From positions 2,232,001 through 2,296,000 of the forward strand of contig NZ_CP059724.1 in the NCBI RefSeq assembly GCF_022369515.1: 64,000 nucleotides of DNA, written 5' to 3'. The position numbers and the translations under genes were made by a program. This document shows, in pieces, positions 36,833-44,189 of this stretch (positions are counted from its first letter, which is position 1; each line of letters begins with the position of its first letter). The notes below the pieces were generated by a model. That model worked only from the letters and a program-made list of their open reading frames with translations. It searched no databases and had not been told where the DNA came from. The stretch comes from Paenibacillus sp. 19GGS1-52 (GTDB taxonomy: Bacteria > Bacillota > Bacilli > Paenibacillales > Paenibacillaceae).

Positions 36833-36878
36833 ACCACTTGTTTTGCTGGTGAAAACCAAGTGAAATGGTGGTTTTTTA
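36833..36878 (+). terminator. Terminator in the gap before the XRE gene
   Basis: ACCACTTGTTTT pairs with AAAACCAAGTG-AAA-TGGT and is followed by GTTTTTTAAT. The rest of the 280 bp gap holds only the operator-like palindrome at 36932. Confidence 0.6.
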
Positions 36879-36931
36879 ATGAATAATTAGGATGTGGACT
36901 AAAGAATTTCAGGGATTAATTGTTATATTGA

Positions 36932-36949
36932 AACACAAATTGTTGTGTT
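36932..36949. promoter_or_regulatory. Palindrome, probable XRE operator
   Basis: AACACAA-ATTG-TTGTGTT, a perfect 7 bp inverted repeat, lies just upstream of a TATGAT -10-like box (36954) and 29 bp before the XRE gene, the usual place for an autoregulatory operator. Confidence 0.5.
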
Positions 36950-36977
36950 GTGTTATGATATAGGTGAGGTGACTTCT

Positions 36978-37637
36978 ATGAACGTTTTCGAGAATGAACC
37001 TGATGAGCTGGGGAATTTCATACGGCACATCAGAAAAACTAGAGGGTTGACCTTAAGAGGATTGGAAGATAAGAGCGGAATAAGCTATTCACAGCTCAGT
37101 AAAATTGAACGGGGAGAGAGCATCCCACTTAAAGATAACCTGGACAAAATCATTGAAGCTCTTGGAGCCGATCTTAAGAACCGGATGTATCATCTGGCTG
37201 ATTATATGCCGGATGTTGAATATATCAAGACCTTGAAGCAAGAGTATCAGTTGCCATTGCATAATCAGTCCCAAGATTACATCTATGAGAAGGCTTTTAA
37301 CAAGCTCAAAGAATTTCGAGCCAAGGAAGGAAAAGAAACTTCGTATGTTTCCTTTGATTCGAATGAGGTCATAGTTTATGAAACCGAATATGGGGCAGGA
37401 ATGGTAATAGAGAAAATCGAGAAATACAACTTAACCGATGTCTTGAACGATAAGTTTGAGGGGAGTTTAGACTCGTTAAGGAAGCAGCCCCGTAAAGGGA
37501 GGCAAGCATTTATATTTGGTGAATGGCTGCGGGAATGTATTTATGAGTTAAAAGAAGAGGATCAAGACCTAGTCATACAAGAGCTGAAGGAGTTTACCCA
37601 ATTCAAAGTACAACGAATAAAGGGCACTTTTAAGTAA
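36978..37637 (+). CDS. XRE-family transcriptional regulator
   Basis: 219 aa. N-terminal HTH_3 domain (residues 8-65: LGNFIRHIRKTRGLTLRGLE, SGISYSQLSKIERGE). The C-terminal 130 aa show no domain I know; charged and helical. Similar two-part regulators guard accessory regions or sense stress. ATG 36978 with GAGGTGAC SD; the frame is open from 36945. No peptidase (IrrE-like) partner is adjacent. Confidence 0.8.
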   Translation: MNVFENEPDELGNFIRHIRKTRGLTLRGLEDKSGISYSQLSKIERGESIPLKDNLDKIIEALGADLKNRMYHLADYMPDVEYIKTLKQEYQLPLHNQSQDYIYEKAFNKLKEFRAKEGKETSYVSFDSNEVIVYETEYGAGMVIEKIEKYNLTDVLNDKFEGSLDSLRKQPRKGRQAFIFGEWLRECIYELKEEDQDLVIQELKEFTQFKVQRIKGTFK

Positions 37638-37765
37638 AGGTCAACTCTTAACCCATAAATTTGATAACAAATGAATAATGTTGCCTTTTTTGCAGCCATC
37701 TATTCATCTTGATCCATAAACAAACAACTAAAAATGGTTTGACAGAAAAGGGGATATAAAAACTA

Positions 37766-38074
37766 ATGAGAATTAACATGAAATTTACCAGCAAGGGAAA
37801 AGCCGCTATCGAGAACTTCAATAACGAGGAGCTGCTGGAGATATTTGCACGTTACATTAAGACTTTATCGAAAAAGTATGACATTGAAGTAGATGTTCCC
37901 CTTGAAGTGAATCAAAATATTGTCGTGGATGGAACAATTATCGCGATGGCAGAGAACGTGAAATGCGACGTGGATACCTTCTTCAAGGAACTCAGTAGAG
38001 ATATTAAAGTGCCACTGAAGAAAAGACTTGGTGGAAAGCTGGAGAACGTTTTTAAGACGGAGTTTATCGAGTAG
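37766..38074 (+). CDS. Hypothetical protein, 102 aa
   Basis: No recognised family. Charged, predicted mixed alpha/beta. ATG 37766 follows AAAAGGGG by about 11 nt; an internal ATG at 37778 is possible. Ends before a terminator at 38111. Distance of 128 bp from the XRE gene leaves co-regulation open. Confidence 0.5.
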   Translation: MRINMKFTSKGKAAIENFNNEELLEIFARYIKTLSKKYDIEVDVPLEVNQNIVVDGTIIAMAENVKCDVDTFFKELSRDIKVPLKKRLGGKLENVFKTEFIE

Positions 38075-38110
38075 TCTTAACAGCATCCGGCAATAATACG
38101 TAATCGCACA

Positions 38111-38154
38111 TAAAAAAGATAATGCCGGTTTGATTTGGCACTATCTTTTTTTAT
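38111..38154. terminator. Bidirectional terminator
   Basis: AAAAAAGATAATGCC / GGCACTATCTTTTTTT with one mismatch; separates the plus-strand hypothetical gene from the minus-strand sda-like gene. Confidence 0.8.
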
Positions 38155-38184
38155 GTCTTTCAGACATGCATGCAGAGATCATAA

Positions 38185-38343
38185 TCACATGAGGCCCCGG
38201 CCGTTTAGAACAGTTTTGATAATTTCTACGAAATCTGGTGAAGCTTTAGAATTTACTGCTAATTCATAGATATTGAGCAATTGTTCATTAGTCAATAGTT
38301 CTAGAGAAGACGGACGCGGAGAAGGATGAAAATGATAATTCAT
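38185..38343 (-). CDS. sda: Sda-like sporulation histidine kinase inhibitor
   Basis: 52 aa. Residues 14-51 (LELLTNEQLLNIYELAV, PDFVEIIKTVLNGRGL) align with B. subtilis Sda (LSDELLIESYFKAT, RDFIELIENEIKRRSL): two helices forming a hairpin with the same spacing. Sda blocks KinA autophosphorylation and phosphotransfer and stops sporulation when replication is disturbed. ATG 38343 with GGGAGGA SD. The N-terminus MNYHFHPSPRPSS is longer than in B. subtilis. No DnaA boxes are obvious upstream; a perfect 18 bp palindrome is. Identification by eye, so homology should be confirmed. Confidence 0.75.
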   Translation of the reverse strand: MNYHFHPSPRPSSLELLTNEQLLNIYELAVNSKASPDFVEIIKTVLNGRGLM

Positions 38344-38388
38344 TAGATTCCTCCCTCAGTTATCTGGAATTTAGAAAGCTAGCCTCTC

Positions 38389-38406
38389 CAAATGGTACCA
38401 TTTGGA
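38389..38406. promoter_or_regulatory. Perfect 18 bp palindrome upstream of sda
   Basis: CCAAATGGTACCATTTGG, a perfect dyad, 46 bp upstream of the sda-like start codon and therefore in its promoter region. A binding site for a dimeric regulator is inferred; none can be named. Confidence 0.5.
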
Positions 38407-38500
38407 ATAAGAACCGTCTCCTGCCATTCGCCCTCTGTATTTATCTTTACATATGATGGTTAATGTGGGATAATATATGATTAAAAGTGATCTGCATCAC

Positions 38501-38535
38501 AATGATCCCGGCACCTAAGCGGTACCGGGATCGTT
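38501..38535. terminator. GC-rich hairpin between lytTR and sda
   Basis: AATGATCCCGG / CCGGGATCGTT stem, loop about 13 nt, 30 bp beyond the LytTR gene stop. No T-run follows on the minus strand, so termination is uncertain. Confidence 0.45.
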
Positions 38536-38564
38536 CGATCAGTGTTAGAAGACATAAAGATGCT

Positions 38565-38900
38565 TTACCCTGACGGGTTTTTATTGTGTATAGATAAATA
38601 TTTCTTGATACGAGAGCCATTAGATTCTGATACCGTAGTAAACTGTTCTCCGTGATCGAAAAAAACAATTTTTCGATCGGAATCATATTGTTCGATATTA
38701 TGAATATTGACAACATTACTGCGGTCAAGCCGTTCGAAGCCTTTATCCCCATATGCAGTGAAGAGATCGGAAAGAGTGGTGGGGAGAACAAACTCGCCTT
38801 CTTTCGTATGGACGAATATTGTATTCTTGTAATTAGAGAAATACAATATATCTTCTTCCTGGATATCCCTGGAGGAACCGTCGTTCAGTAAGACACGCAT
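38565..38900 (-). CDS. Stand-alone LytTR DNA-binding protein
   Basis: 111 aa consisting of only a LytTR domain (EEDILYFSNYKNTIFVHT, FVLPTTLSDLF, FERLDRSNVVNIHNIEQYD, FTTVSESNGSRIKKYL). AgrA-type regulators have an N-terminal receiver domain; none is present, and the ATG at 38900 follows its own GGGG SD, so this is not a truncation by frameshift. Last gene of the minus-strand Agr-like operon, 21 bp after the peptide gene. LytTR proteins without receivers occur in LytTR regulatory systems (HdrRM/BrsRM), where a membrane partner inhibits them. Confidence 0.88.
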   Translation of the reverse strand: MRVLLNDGSSRDIQEEDILYFSNYKNTIFVHTKEGEFVLPTTLSDLFTAYGDKGFERLDRSNVVNIHNIEQYDSDRKIVFFDHGEQFTTVSESNGSRIKKYLSIHNKNPSG

Positions 38901-38921
38901 GTTTTCCCCATCCTTGTTAGA

Positions 38922-39041
38922 TTACTTCCGGAGTTCTTTTGGAATTTCTGGGCTGTGGTACAATGGTTTTAAGACGGTAGCAAAAAAACGAGCGGATACT
39001 GCTAAGACGGATGATGTTTGCTTAGCGAATGCCTTTTTCAT
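38922..39041 (-). CDS. agrD: AgrD-like autoinducer prepeptide
   Basis: 39 aa: basic, amphipathic leader (MKKAFAKQTSSVLAVSARFF), a core ATVLKPLYHS, and the acidic tail PEIPKELRK typical of AgrD (xPEEL type) recognised by AgrB. Overlaps agrB by 20 bp and has GGGAGGAG as SD. The core has no Cys; the position where AgrD peptides carry the ring-forming Cys or Ser is Leu24 (TTA), one base from TCA (Ser). So the peptide may be linear, cyclise through Thr22, or be inactive. Confidence 0.8.
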   Translation of the reverse strand: MKKAFAKQTSSVLAVSARFFATVLKPLYHSPEIPKELRK

Positions 39042-39561
39042 GATTTATTCTCCTCCCTTTAGGAATTATGGTCCAAGATTGGACTAAAAAACTGAGTCCA
39101 ATTGTAGACGACACAATCAAAAAATTGGATGAAACTAAAAGTAAGGAAAGTATTTTAAGCAGCGGGTATAATCGTAGTGGAATTTGACTGTTGTAATCAG
39201 GATTAGGGGCAAATAAGAACATAATAGCTAGACTCAAACTATTTATTATCCAAATATAATTTAGGGTATATCCCGATAAATGCGGGATTACTGTACAGAG
39301 AAGGATTGAAAAAATATTACAGGCACGAGCAGTTCTAAAATGAACTCCACCAGATAACATACGCAATAAAGAAAGACAAAAGAAAACAATGATTGTTGCT
39401 TCTAACTCTCCAGAAAGCCAGCCTAGTAGCACTGAGATTATGAAGGTAGTCAATGTGTTAAGAATAATGGTGAGAGAATATTTCATAATCTCAATGGAAT
39501 GTGTTTCTTCGGGATTTATACTTTTAATAGTTCGCGCAATTTTATAAGCCAATGTTTCCAT
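39022..39561 (-). CDS. agrB: AgrB-like autoinducer-processing membrane peptidase
   Basis: 179 aa membrane cysteine endopeptidase that trims and cyclises AgrD. Catalytic His and Cys are in SGGVHFRTARAC with the H-x6-C spacing of S. aureus His77/Cys84. Four to six hydrophobic segments. ATG 39561 behind CGGAG; the longer frame from 39624 overlaps the upstream gene. Overlaps both neighbours by 20 bp, so translation is probably coupled. Confidence 0.9.
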   Translation of the reverse strand: METLAYKIARTIKSINPEETHSIEIMKYSLTIILNTLTTFIISVLLGWLSGELEATIIVFFCLSLLRMLSGGVHFRTARACNIFSILLCTVIPHLSGYTLNYIWIINSLSLAIMFLFAPNPDYNSQIPLRLYPLLKILSLLLVSSNFLIVSSTIGLSFLVQSWTIIPKGRRINHEKGIR

Positions 39562-40183
39562 GATCGCTCCGATCTTTTTTATAAGATAAATAAAGATATC
39601 CATAGAGTACGAGAGCGTAGGCAAGCGGAATAATGAAATAAAATTGCATAAGATGATTAGAAAAGTATATGGTTGATAACACGATAATAAAAGACGGTAA
39701 ATTCAAGGCGAACAAAACCTGATCACGAGTTGAGATATTAATTCTTCCGGCGGGCTTGTCAGGAACAAAATCGAAACCTTTACGTTTTTTACTAATATAC
39801 ATGCCAATTATTATAGCTGTAGTGGCTGTTAATATTTGCAATAAATATACAGAAAACAAGGTGGATTGGTTTAACAAAAAGTAATAAAGGGTTTGTATCA
39901 AAGAATAGGCCTGATAGGTCATACCAGTCATAATTGCGGCGTAGAAAAAGTGAATCCGAAACAAAAGCCACATAAAACAAAATATTAAAATGAATTGAAG
40001 GCAAACGTCCATTTCAATTAATCCATAATCACTTCGCAGCACAAAAGAAATGAAACCCATTATCAAACTTGCGAATACCATTTCTATTGGATACAAGTCA
40101 ATTTTAAAGGTTTTGAAAGCTAAGAAAAACAATGCGTAGGTTTCCAATACCGAGAAAGCCATATAAAGCACAAAATCCACCAT
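39542..40183 (-). CDS. Membrane protein, AgrC-sensor-like without kinase domain
   Basis: 213 aa with six or seven predicted membrane helices and short loops (FVLYMAFSVLETYALFFLAF at the N-terminus, YLYLSYKKDRS at the end). Size and topology match the sensor half of AgrC/LytS-like kinases, but no DHp or HATPase domain follows: the gene ends and agrB begins with a 20 bp overlap. First gene of the operon. Either the peptide receptor that acts directly on the LytTR protein, or an accessory membrane protein. I cannot name a family from sequence alone. Confidence 0.75.
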   Translation of the reverse strand: MVDFVLYMAFSVLETYALFFLAFKTFKIDLYPIEMVFASLIMGFISFVLRSDYGLIEMDVCLQFILIFCFMWLLFRIHFFYAAIMTGMTYQAYSLIQTLYYFLLNQSTLFSVYLLQILTATTAIIIGMYISKKRKGFDFVPDKPAGRINISTRDQVLFALNLPSFIIVLSTIYFSNHLMQFYFIIPLAYALVLYGYLYLSYKKDRSDHGNIGL

Positions 40184-40229
40184 CCCTACACTCCCGATAC
40201 CAGCTTAACAAATCCCCAATCTTGCAATT

Positions 40230-40258
40230 ATTATACATAATGTTCTAAAATACAACAA
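40230..40258 (-). promoter_or_regulatory. Sigma-A promoter of the Agr-like operon
   Basis: On the minus strand: TTGTTG (40258-40253), 17 bp, perfect TATAAT (40235-40230), about 45 bp upstream of the membrane protein gene. No clear LytTR-box direct repeat was found around it. Confidence 0.7.
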
Positions 40259-40318
40259 CGGGAAATTACACTTATCACCATTTATTTATAAAATATTGTA
40301 AATGAGAGGGGTTCTACC

Positions 40319-40837
40319 ATGAGCCAACGTCCAGAACGAAGTGAATACGGAGATTTTTATGCCCAGTATATTTCTTTAGTGCCTGCTGAAGGGGAGCTTT
40401 ATGATATTTTCAGAAAACAATCGGATGATATGTTCGTCTTTCTTGGTGGATTGAGTGAAGTTGAGGGGAATTATCGTTACGCACCGGAGAAGTGGAGCAT
40501 CAAACAAATCGTTGGTCATTTGATCGATAGCGACCGCATTATGTCATATCGTTTGCTGCGTATCTCCAGAGGAGATACGACGCCATTGGCAGGATATGAA
40601 GAGAATGATTATGTGAAGGCCGGTCAATTTGAGAGATTTTCCTTAAATGAGCTGCTATATCAGTACAAGGTAGTGCGGGAGTCAACGCTGGTATTGCTCG
40701 CAACTCTGCCGGAGGATGTCTGGGAAAAAGTGGGGATCGCCAATAATGCTTCAATCTCAGCAAGGGCGCAGGTCTGCATATTGATCGGGCATGAGCTTCA
40801 TCATTGGGAAGTGATTAAGGAGCGGTATTTGAAATAG
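40319..40837 (+). CDS. DinB-family protein
   Basis: 172 aa four-helix-bundle metalloprotein of the DinB/YfiT superfamily (possible thiol-dependent transferase). Metal-type His in IVGHLIDSDR (about residue 67) and GHELHHWEVI (about 156-160). SD GAGAGGGG. Divergent from the Agr-like operon. Substrate unknown. Confidence 0.85.
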   Translation: MSQRPERSEYGDFYAQYISLVPAEGELYDIFRKQSDDMFVFLGGLSEVEGNYRYAPEKWSIKQIVGHLIDSDRIMSYRLLRISRGDTTPLAGYEENDYVKAGQFERFSLNELLYQYKVVRESTLVLLATLPEDVWEKVGIANNASISARAQVCILIGHELHHWEVIKERYLK

Positions 40838-40847
40838 CTGCCCTACG

Positions 40848-41036
40848 TTTGATCAAGCTCAGTTTTTTAAAGTGAAAGGCAATCTGCTTGCAGCAGGCAT
40901 TCGACATCGTTCCAAAATTGAAGGCGGCACACGTGATACGACACATCGCGCATATACTGGAGGCAAGCTTCAGCAGCAGCACAGTCTCTACGTCTGTAAG
41001 GAAGATGAGCACCGAGCATTGCCGTTTATCCGCTAA
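40848..41036 (+). pseudogene. 5'-truncated remnant of a small conserved gene
   Basis: An open stretch reading FDQAQFFKVKGNLLAAGIRH, then SKIEGGTRDTTHRAYTGG and SLYVCKEDEHRALPFIR, looks like coding sequence but lacks a start with an SD; the first possible start is GTG 40872 with none. The pattern (F..VK..L...GI..RSK, YVKKEDEHRA) resembles small DUF2007-like proteins. It directly abuts the DinB gene, as if the 5' part was lost. Confidence 0.55.
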
Positions 41037-41074
41037 TGAGACAGCATTTTGCGCTTCAAGGCTATAAAAGTCAC

Positions 41075-41121
41075 AAACTAGCCAGTCTCCGGATTATGGG
41101 ATACTGGCTAGTTTTCGTTTT
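41075..41121 (+). terminator. Terminator hairpin
   Basis: AAACTAGCCAGT / ACTGGCTAGTTTT with T-rich tail (CGTTTTT). Probably serves the DinB gene or the lost downstream gene. Confidence 0.8.
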
Positions 41122-41179
41122 TGATCCATAGCGGCCTGCTTCAACAGGTATGGGACACGGTTTTAGATGTTAGGAGTAG

Positions 41180-41336
41180 TTTCCGCTGAACCCAGCGGAG
41201 AGGACGGAACGATTGCGGAAAAGCGGCAGCGTTCGCCTTTGTCTCCGGATGTACACGGCTAAGTGTAATTCAATACATCTGGAGACAACAGCGATTGGAG
41301 CAACGTTCCGTTCGCGGAGCATCCGCTCACAACAAC
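41180..41336. repeat. Palindromic intergenic element (family D)
   Basis: TTGTCTCCGGATGTA (41239-41253) and TACATCTGGAGACAA (41274-41288) are 15 bp arms with one mismatch and a 20 nt loop; outside them GACGGAACGATTGC and GCAACGTTCCGTTC also pair loosely, as do the CCGCTGAACCCAGCGG and CGGAGCATCCGCT ends. It lies just past tdk. Long imperfect dyad of REP/MITE-like look; no transposase nearby. Confidence 0.55.
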
Positions 41337-41364
41337 TTATATTATGGCTTTTTGGCTACTACTG

Positions 41365-41940
41365 TTATAACGGTGGATTCTTGTGACATTTGCGGCATAC
41401 CGGATAGTAGGCTTCATTTCCACCGATCTGTATTTGTTTGCCACTGTATACGGGTTTGCCGTTTTCAACACGCAGTGCCATAGTGGCCTTACGCTCGCAG
41501 AACCAGCAAATGGTCTTCATTTCCTCGATTTTATCAGCGTAAATCAGCATATATTTGCTGCCTTCGAATAGATTGTTCTGAAAATCATTTTTGAGTCCGA
41601 AGGCCATTACCGGAATGTTGAGCTCATCTACAATGCGGACAAGCTGGAGAATTCCATCCTTGGTCATAAACTGGCATTCATCAATGAGTACGCAGTGCGG
41701 CTTTCGCGGGTTGCTGCTGACGATCCTATAGATATCTGTATGTTCATCGATAGGTATAGCTTCTTTGCGCAGTCCGATTCGGGAAGATACATAACCCACT
41801 TCGTCCCGATCATCGATGGAGGGTGTGAAGATGAGCACGGACTTGCCCTGCTCTTCATAATTATGTGCAACCTTTAATATTTCAATAGATTTACCGCTGT
41901 TCATTGCCCCGTACTTGAAAAACAATTGTGCCACGACCAT
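41365..41940 (-). CDS. tdk: Thymidine kinase
   Basis: 191 aa type II TK of thymidine salvage. P-loop GAMNSGKS (residues 11-18), IDECQFM, base-binding FGLKNDFQ, and a structural zinc site with CWFC near 145 and CRKCH near 183. Phosphorylates thymidine with ATP. ATG 41940 after AAGAAGGGA. Stands alone on the minus strand. Confidence 0.95.
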   Translation of the reverse strand: MVVAQLFFKYGAMNSGKSIEILKVAHNYEEQGKSVLIFTPSIDDRDEVGYVSSRIGLRKEAIPIDEHTDIYRIVSSNPRKPHCVLIDECQFMTKDGILQLVRIVDELNIPVMAFGLKNDFQNNLFEGSKYMLIYADKIEEMKTICWFCERKATMALRVENGKPVYSGKQIQIGGNEAYYPVCRKCHKNPPL

Positions 41941-42127
41941 CTATCCCTTCTTAAATAACCAGTAATTAAGCTCCGAAAATGCGACTTTATTACAGTATCA
42001 TATTCGTAGCCTGTGTTACCAGTGAAAATCGTAGGATGAAGGATCTGGATACCTTGCCTCTATAAAGTTCATTCTAAAAGTGTTGTGTTATAATTATTGG
42101 AAAATGGTCAGAAGGGAAGTATTGTTC

Positions 42128-42337
42128 ATGCCAGAAAAATTGGTTGAATACAAGGAGCGGCTAGCCGTTCTTCAGGAAAAAGGCGGGATATCCGCAGAGG
42201 CTCAAGTCTTGCTGGAGGAGATACTCTTGGATCTTGCCGAAAAAAATCGCAGTAATAAGGCCATGCGCCAGGTGATTTTGAAAACGGGAAAGGCTTCTAC
42301 GATGTCCACCCGTTTACGGGAAGCGCTGTATGAATAA
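42128..42337 (+). CDS. Hypothetical 69 aa helical protein
   Basis: No family recognised. Charged, helical (LVEYKERLAVLQEKGG, QVLLEEILLDLAEKN). ATG 42128 with AGAAGGGA SD. An extended -10 TGTTATAAT at 42086-42094 lies 34 bp upstream. Looks like a real small cytosolic protein. Confidence 0.6.
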   Translation: MPEKLVEYKERLAVLQEKGGISAEAQVLLEEILLDLAEKNRSNKAMRQVILKTGKASTMSTRLREALYE

Positions 42338-42443
42338 GTAGAGAACATGGGTAAATATAATATACGATTGGAACCTGAAAATATAGGATGCCTTCTAATA
42401 GATATACATCTTCGGAAAGCGGCCGTCTGATGGAGGAATGGTT

Positions 42444-44189
42444 ATGGTCTTTATTTTTTCTTTTCTCAAAAAATACAGGGTTGCCGCTATCGCTGCTCTG
42501 GTGATGATGCTGATTGAGCTTGCTGTTGAGCTGTCCCAGCCCTTATTGATTGCCAAAATAATCGACCAAGGCATCCGAGAGCAAAAATCCTCAGTAGTAT
42601 GGCTATGGGGCAGTGTGCTGATAGGAAGCGCGGTTGTGGCCTTCATTGCGGGGGTGCTCAGCTCTTTTTTTGCGTCTCATGCCAGCCAAGGTTTCGCTTT
42701 TGATCTAAGGGACAAGCTGTACGAAAAGGTGCAGTCATTCTCCTACGAAGTCTTTAACCGCTTTGCTGCTTCATCGTTAATCACGCGCCTAACCAGCGAC
42801 GTATCGCAACTGCAGGATACTCTGTTTATGAGTTTGCGATTTATGACTAGGGTGCCGCTCGTTGTTGTGGGATGTGTCATTATGGCGCTGGTCGTGCACG
42901 TAAAGCTGGGATTGGTGCTGACGCTGACCCTACCTATATTAATTATTTTCCTGTATGTGGTTATGAAGAAAGCATCGTCCTTGTTCCGCAAGGTACAAAT
43001 CAGGCTGGATGGGGTTAATGGCGTAATACAGGAGAATCTTACCGGTATTCGTTTGATTCGTGTATTTGTACGTATGAATCACGAGATTGGCCGCTTTGCT
43101 GCTTTCAGTGGGGATCTAATGAAGGTTACGGTGTCTGCACTGCGCTTAACGGAAACTACGATGCCTTTTATTCTGCTAATTGTAAATGCGGGGATATTGG
43201 CGGTGCTGTGGTTCGGTAGAATCGAGATTTCAACAGGTGATGCTACATTAGGCCAGACTGTCGCGGTTATCAATTATTCCTTGCGGACGATTGGGGCGAT
43301 GTCAGCTTTATCCTGGATTGTGGTTACCTTTTCCCGGGCACGCGCATCCTCACAGCGTGTTGTCGAAGTGATGTCCGCTCATACGGAGATGGAGGATCTT
43401 GAGAATGCTGTTACACAGACGAATCCACCGGCTGTATTGGGCGGTGTGAAATTTGAAGGTATCAGCTTCCGCTATCCTGGAAGTAATATTTCGGTTCTCG
43501 AAGATATTTCCTTTGAAGCCAAGCCTGGTGAACGAATCGCGATTATGGGGGCAACTGGCTCGGGCAAGTCCTCGCTGGTGGGGCTGATTCCACGGTTGTA
43601 TCAAGAGACTGATGGGGTCATATGGATTGATGGGGTAGAGAGCGCCAAGCTGGAGATTTCCAAGCTTCGGGGAGCCATCGGCTATGTGCCTCAGGAAGTA
43701 TTGCTCTTTACCGGATCGGTCCGCGAGAACATTGCTTGGGGCAATGAGCATGCCACTCAGCAACAAATTGAGCAAGCGGCAGCGGCAGCGCAGATCCATG
43801 CCACGATAACAAGTCTGCCGGGCGGCTATGATACTATACTGGGCCAACGTGGAGTTAATCTATCCGGTGGACAGAAACAGCGGCTGACCATTGCCAGAGC
43901 TCTGGTCAGGAAACCTGCAATCCTGATTCTGGATGACAGTACCAGCGCACTTGATGCCGTAACTGAGGGGCTGCTGCTTGCCGCGCTGAAGGAGATATCC
44001 TGTACAACATTCCTGATCACACAGAAGATTAGTTCCACTGCATCGGCGGATCTGATTCTTTTGCTGGATGAAGGTCGGTTAATCGGTCGCGGGACGCATG
44101 AAGAATTGCTGGAAAGCTCGCAGCTATACCGGAGAATTAATGAATCGCAGATAGGGGGGATGGTGCAGCATGTTCAAAGCATTAGTTGA
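42444..44189 (+). CDS. Heterodimeric ABC exporter subunit with degenerate ATP site
   Basis: 581 aa: six-helix membrane domain (1-310), nucleotide-binding domain (340-575). Walker A GATGSGKSS, canonical signature NLSGGQ, but Walker B ILILDDSTSALD has Asp in place of the catalytic Glu, and the H-loop reads LITQKI (Gln for His). This is the degenerate-site partner of a heterodimer. ATG 42444 preferred (7 nt from TGGAGGA). Overlaps the next gene by 20 bp. Related to YheI/BmrC-like drug or lipid exporters; substrate unknown. Confidence 0.92.
   Translation: MVFIFSFLKKYRVAAIAALVMMLIELAVELSQPLLIAKIIDQGIREQKSSVVWLWGSVLIGSAVVAFIAGVLSSFFASHASQGFAFDLRDKLYEKVQSFSYEVFNRFAASSLITRLTSDVSQLQDTLFMSLRFMTRVPLVVVGCVIMALVVHVKLGLVLTLTLPILIIFLYVVMKKASSLFRKVQIRLDGVNGVIQENLTGIRLIRVFVRMNHEIGRFAAFSGDLMKVTVSALRLTETTMPFILLIVNAGILAVLWFGRIEISTGDATLGQTVAVINYSLRTIGAMSALSWIVVTFSRARASSQRVVEVMSAHTEMEDLENAVTQTNPPAVLGGVKFEGISFRYPGSNISVLEDISFEAKPGERIAIMGATGSGKSSLVGLIPRLYQETDGVIWIDGVESAKLEISKLRGAIGYVPQEVLLFTGSVRENIAWGNEHATQQQIEQAAAAAQIHATITSLPGGYDTILGQRGVNLSGGQKQRLTIARALVRKPAILILDDSTSALDAVTEGLLLAALKEISCTTFLITQKISSTASADLILLLDEGRLIGRGTHEELLESSQLYRRINESQIGGMVQHVQSIS

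Noticed and set aside
38447..38791. 114-codon minus-strand frame overlapping the LytTR gene
   Set aside because: Alternative frame of the LytTR coding region; the LytTR frame shows conserved domain motifs.
40815..41012. 65-codon minus-strand frame over the gene remnant
   Set aside because: No SD and no family resemblance; the plus-strand reading gives protein-like sequence.
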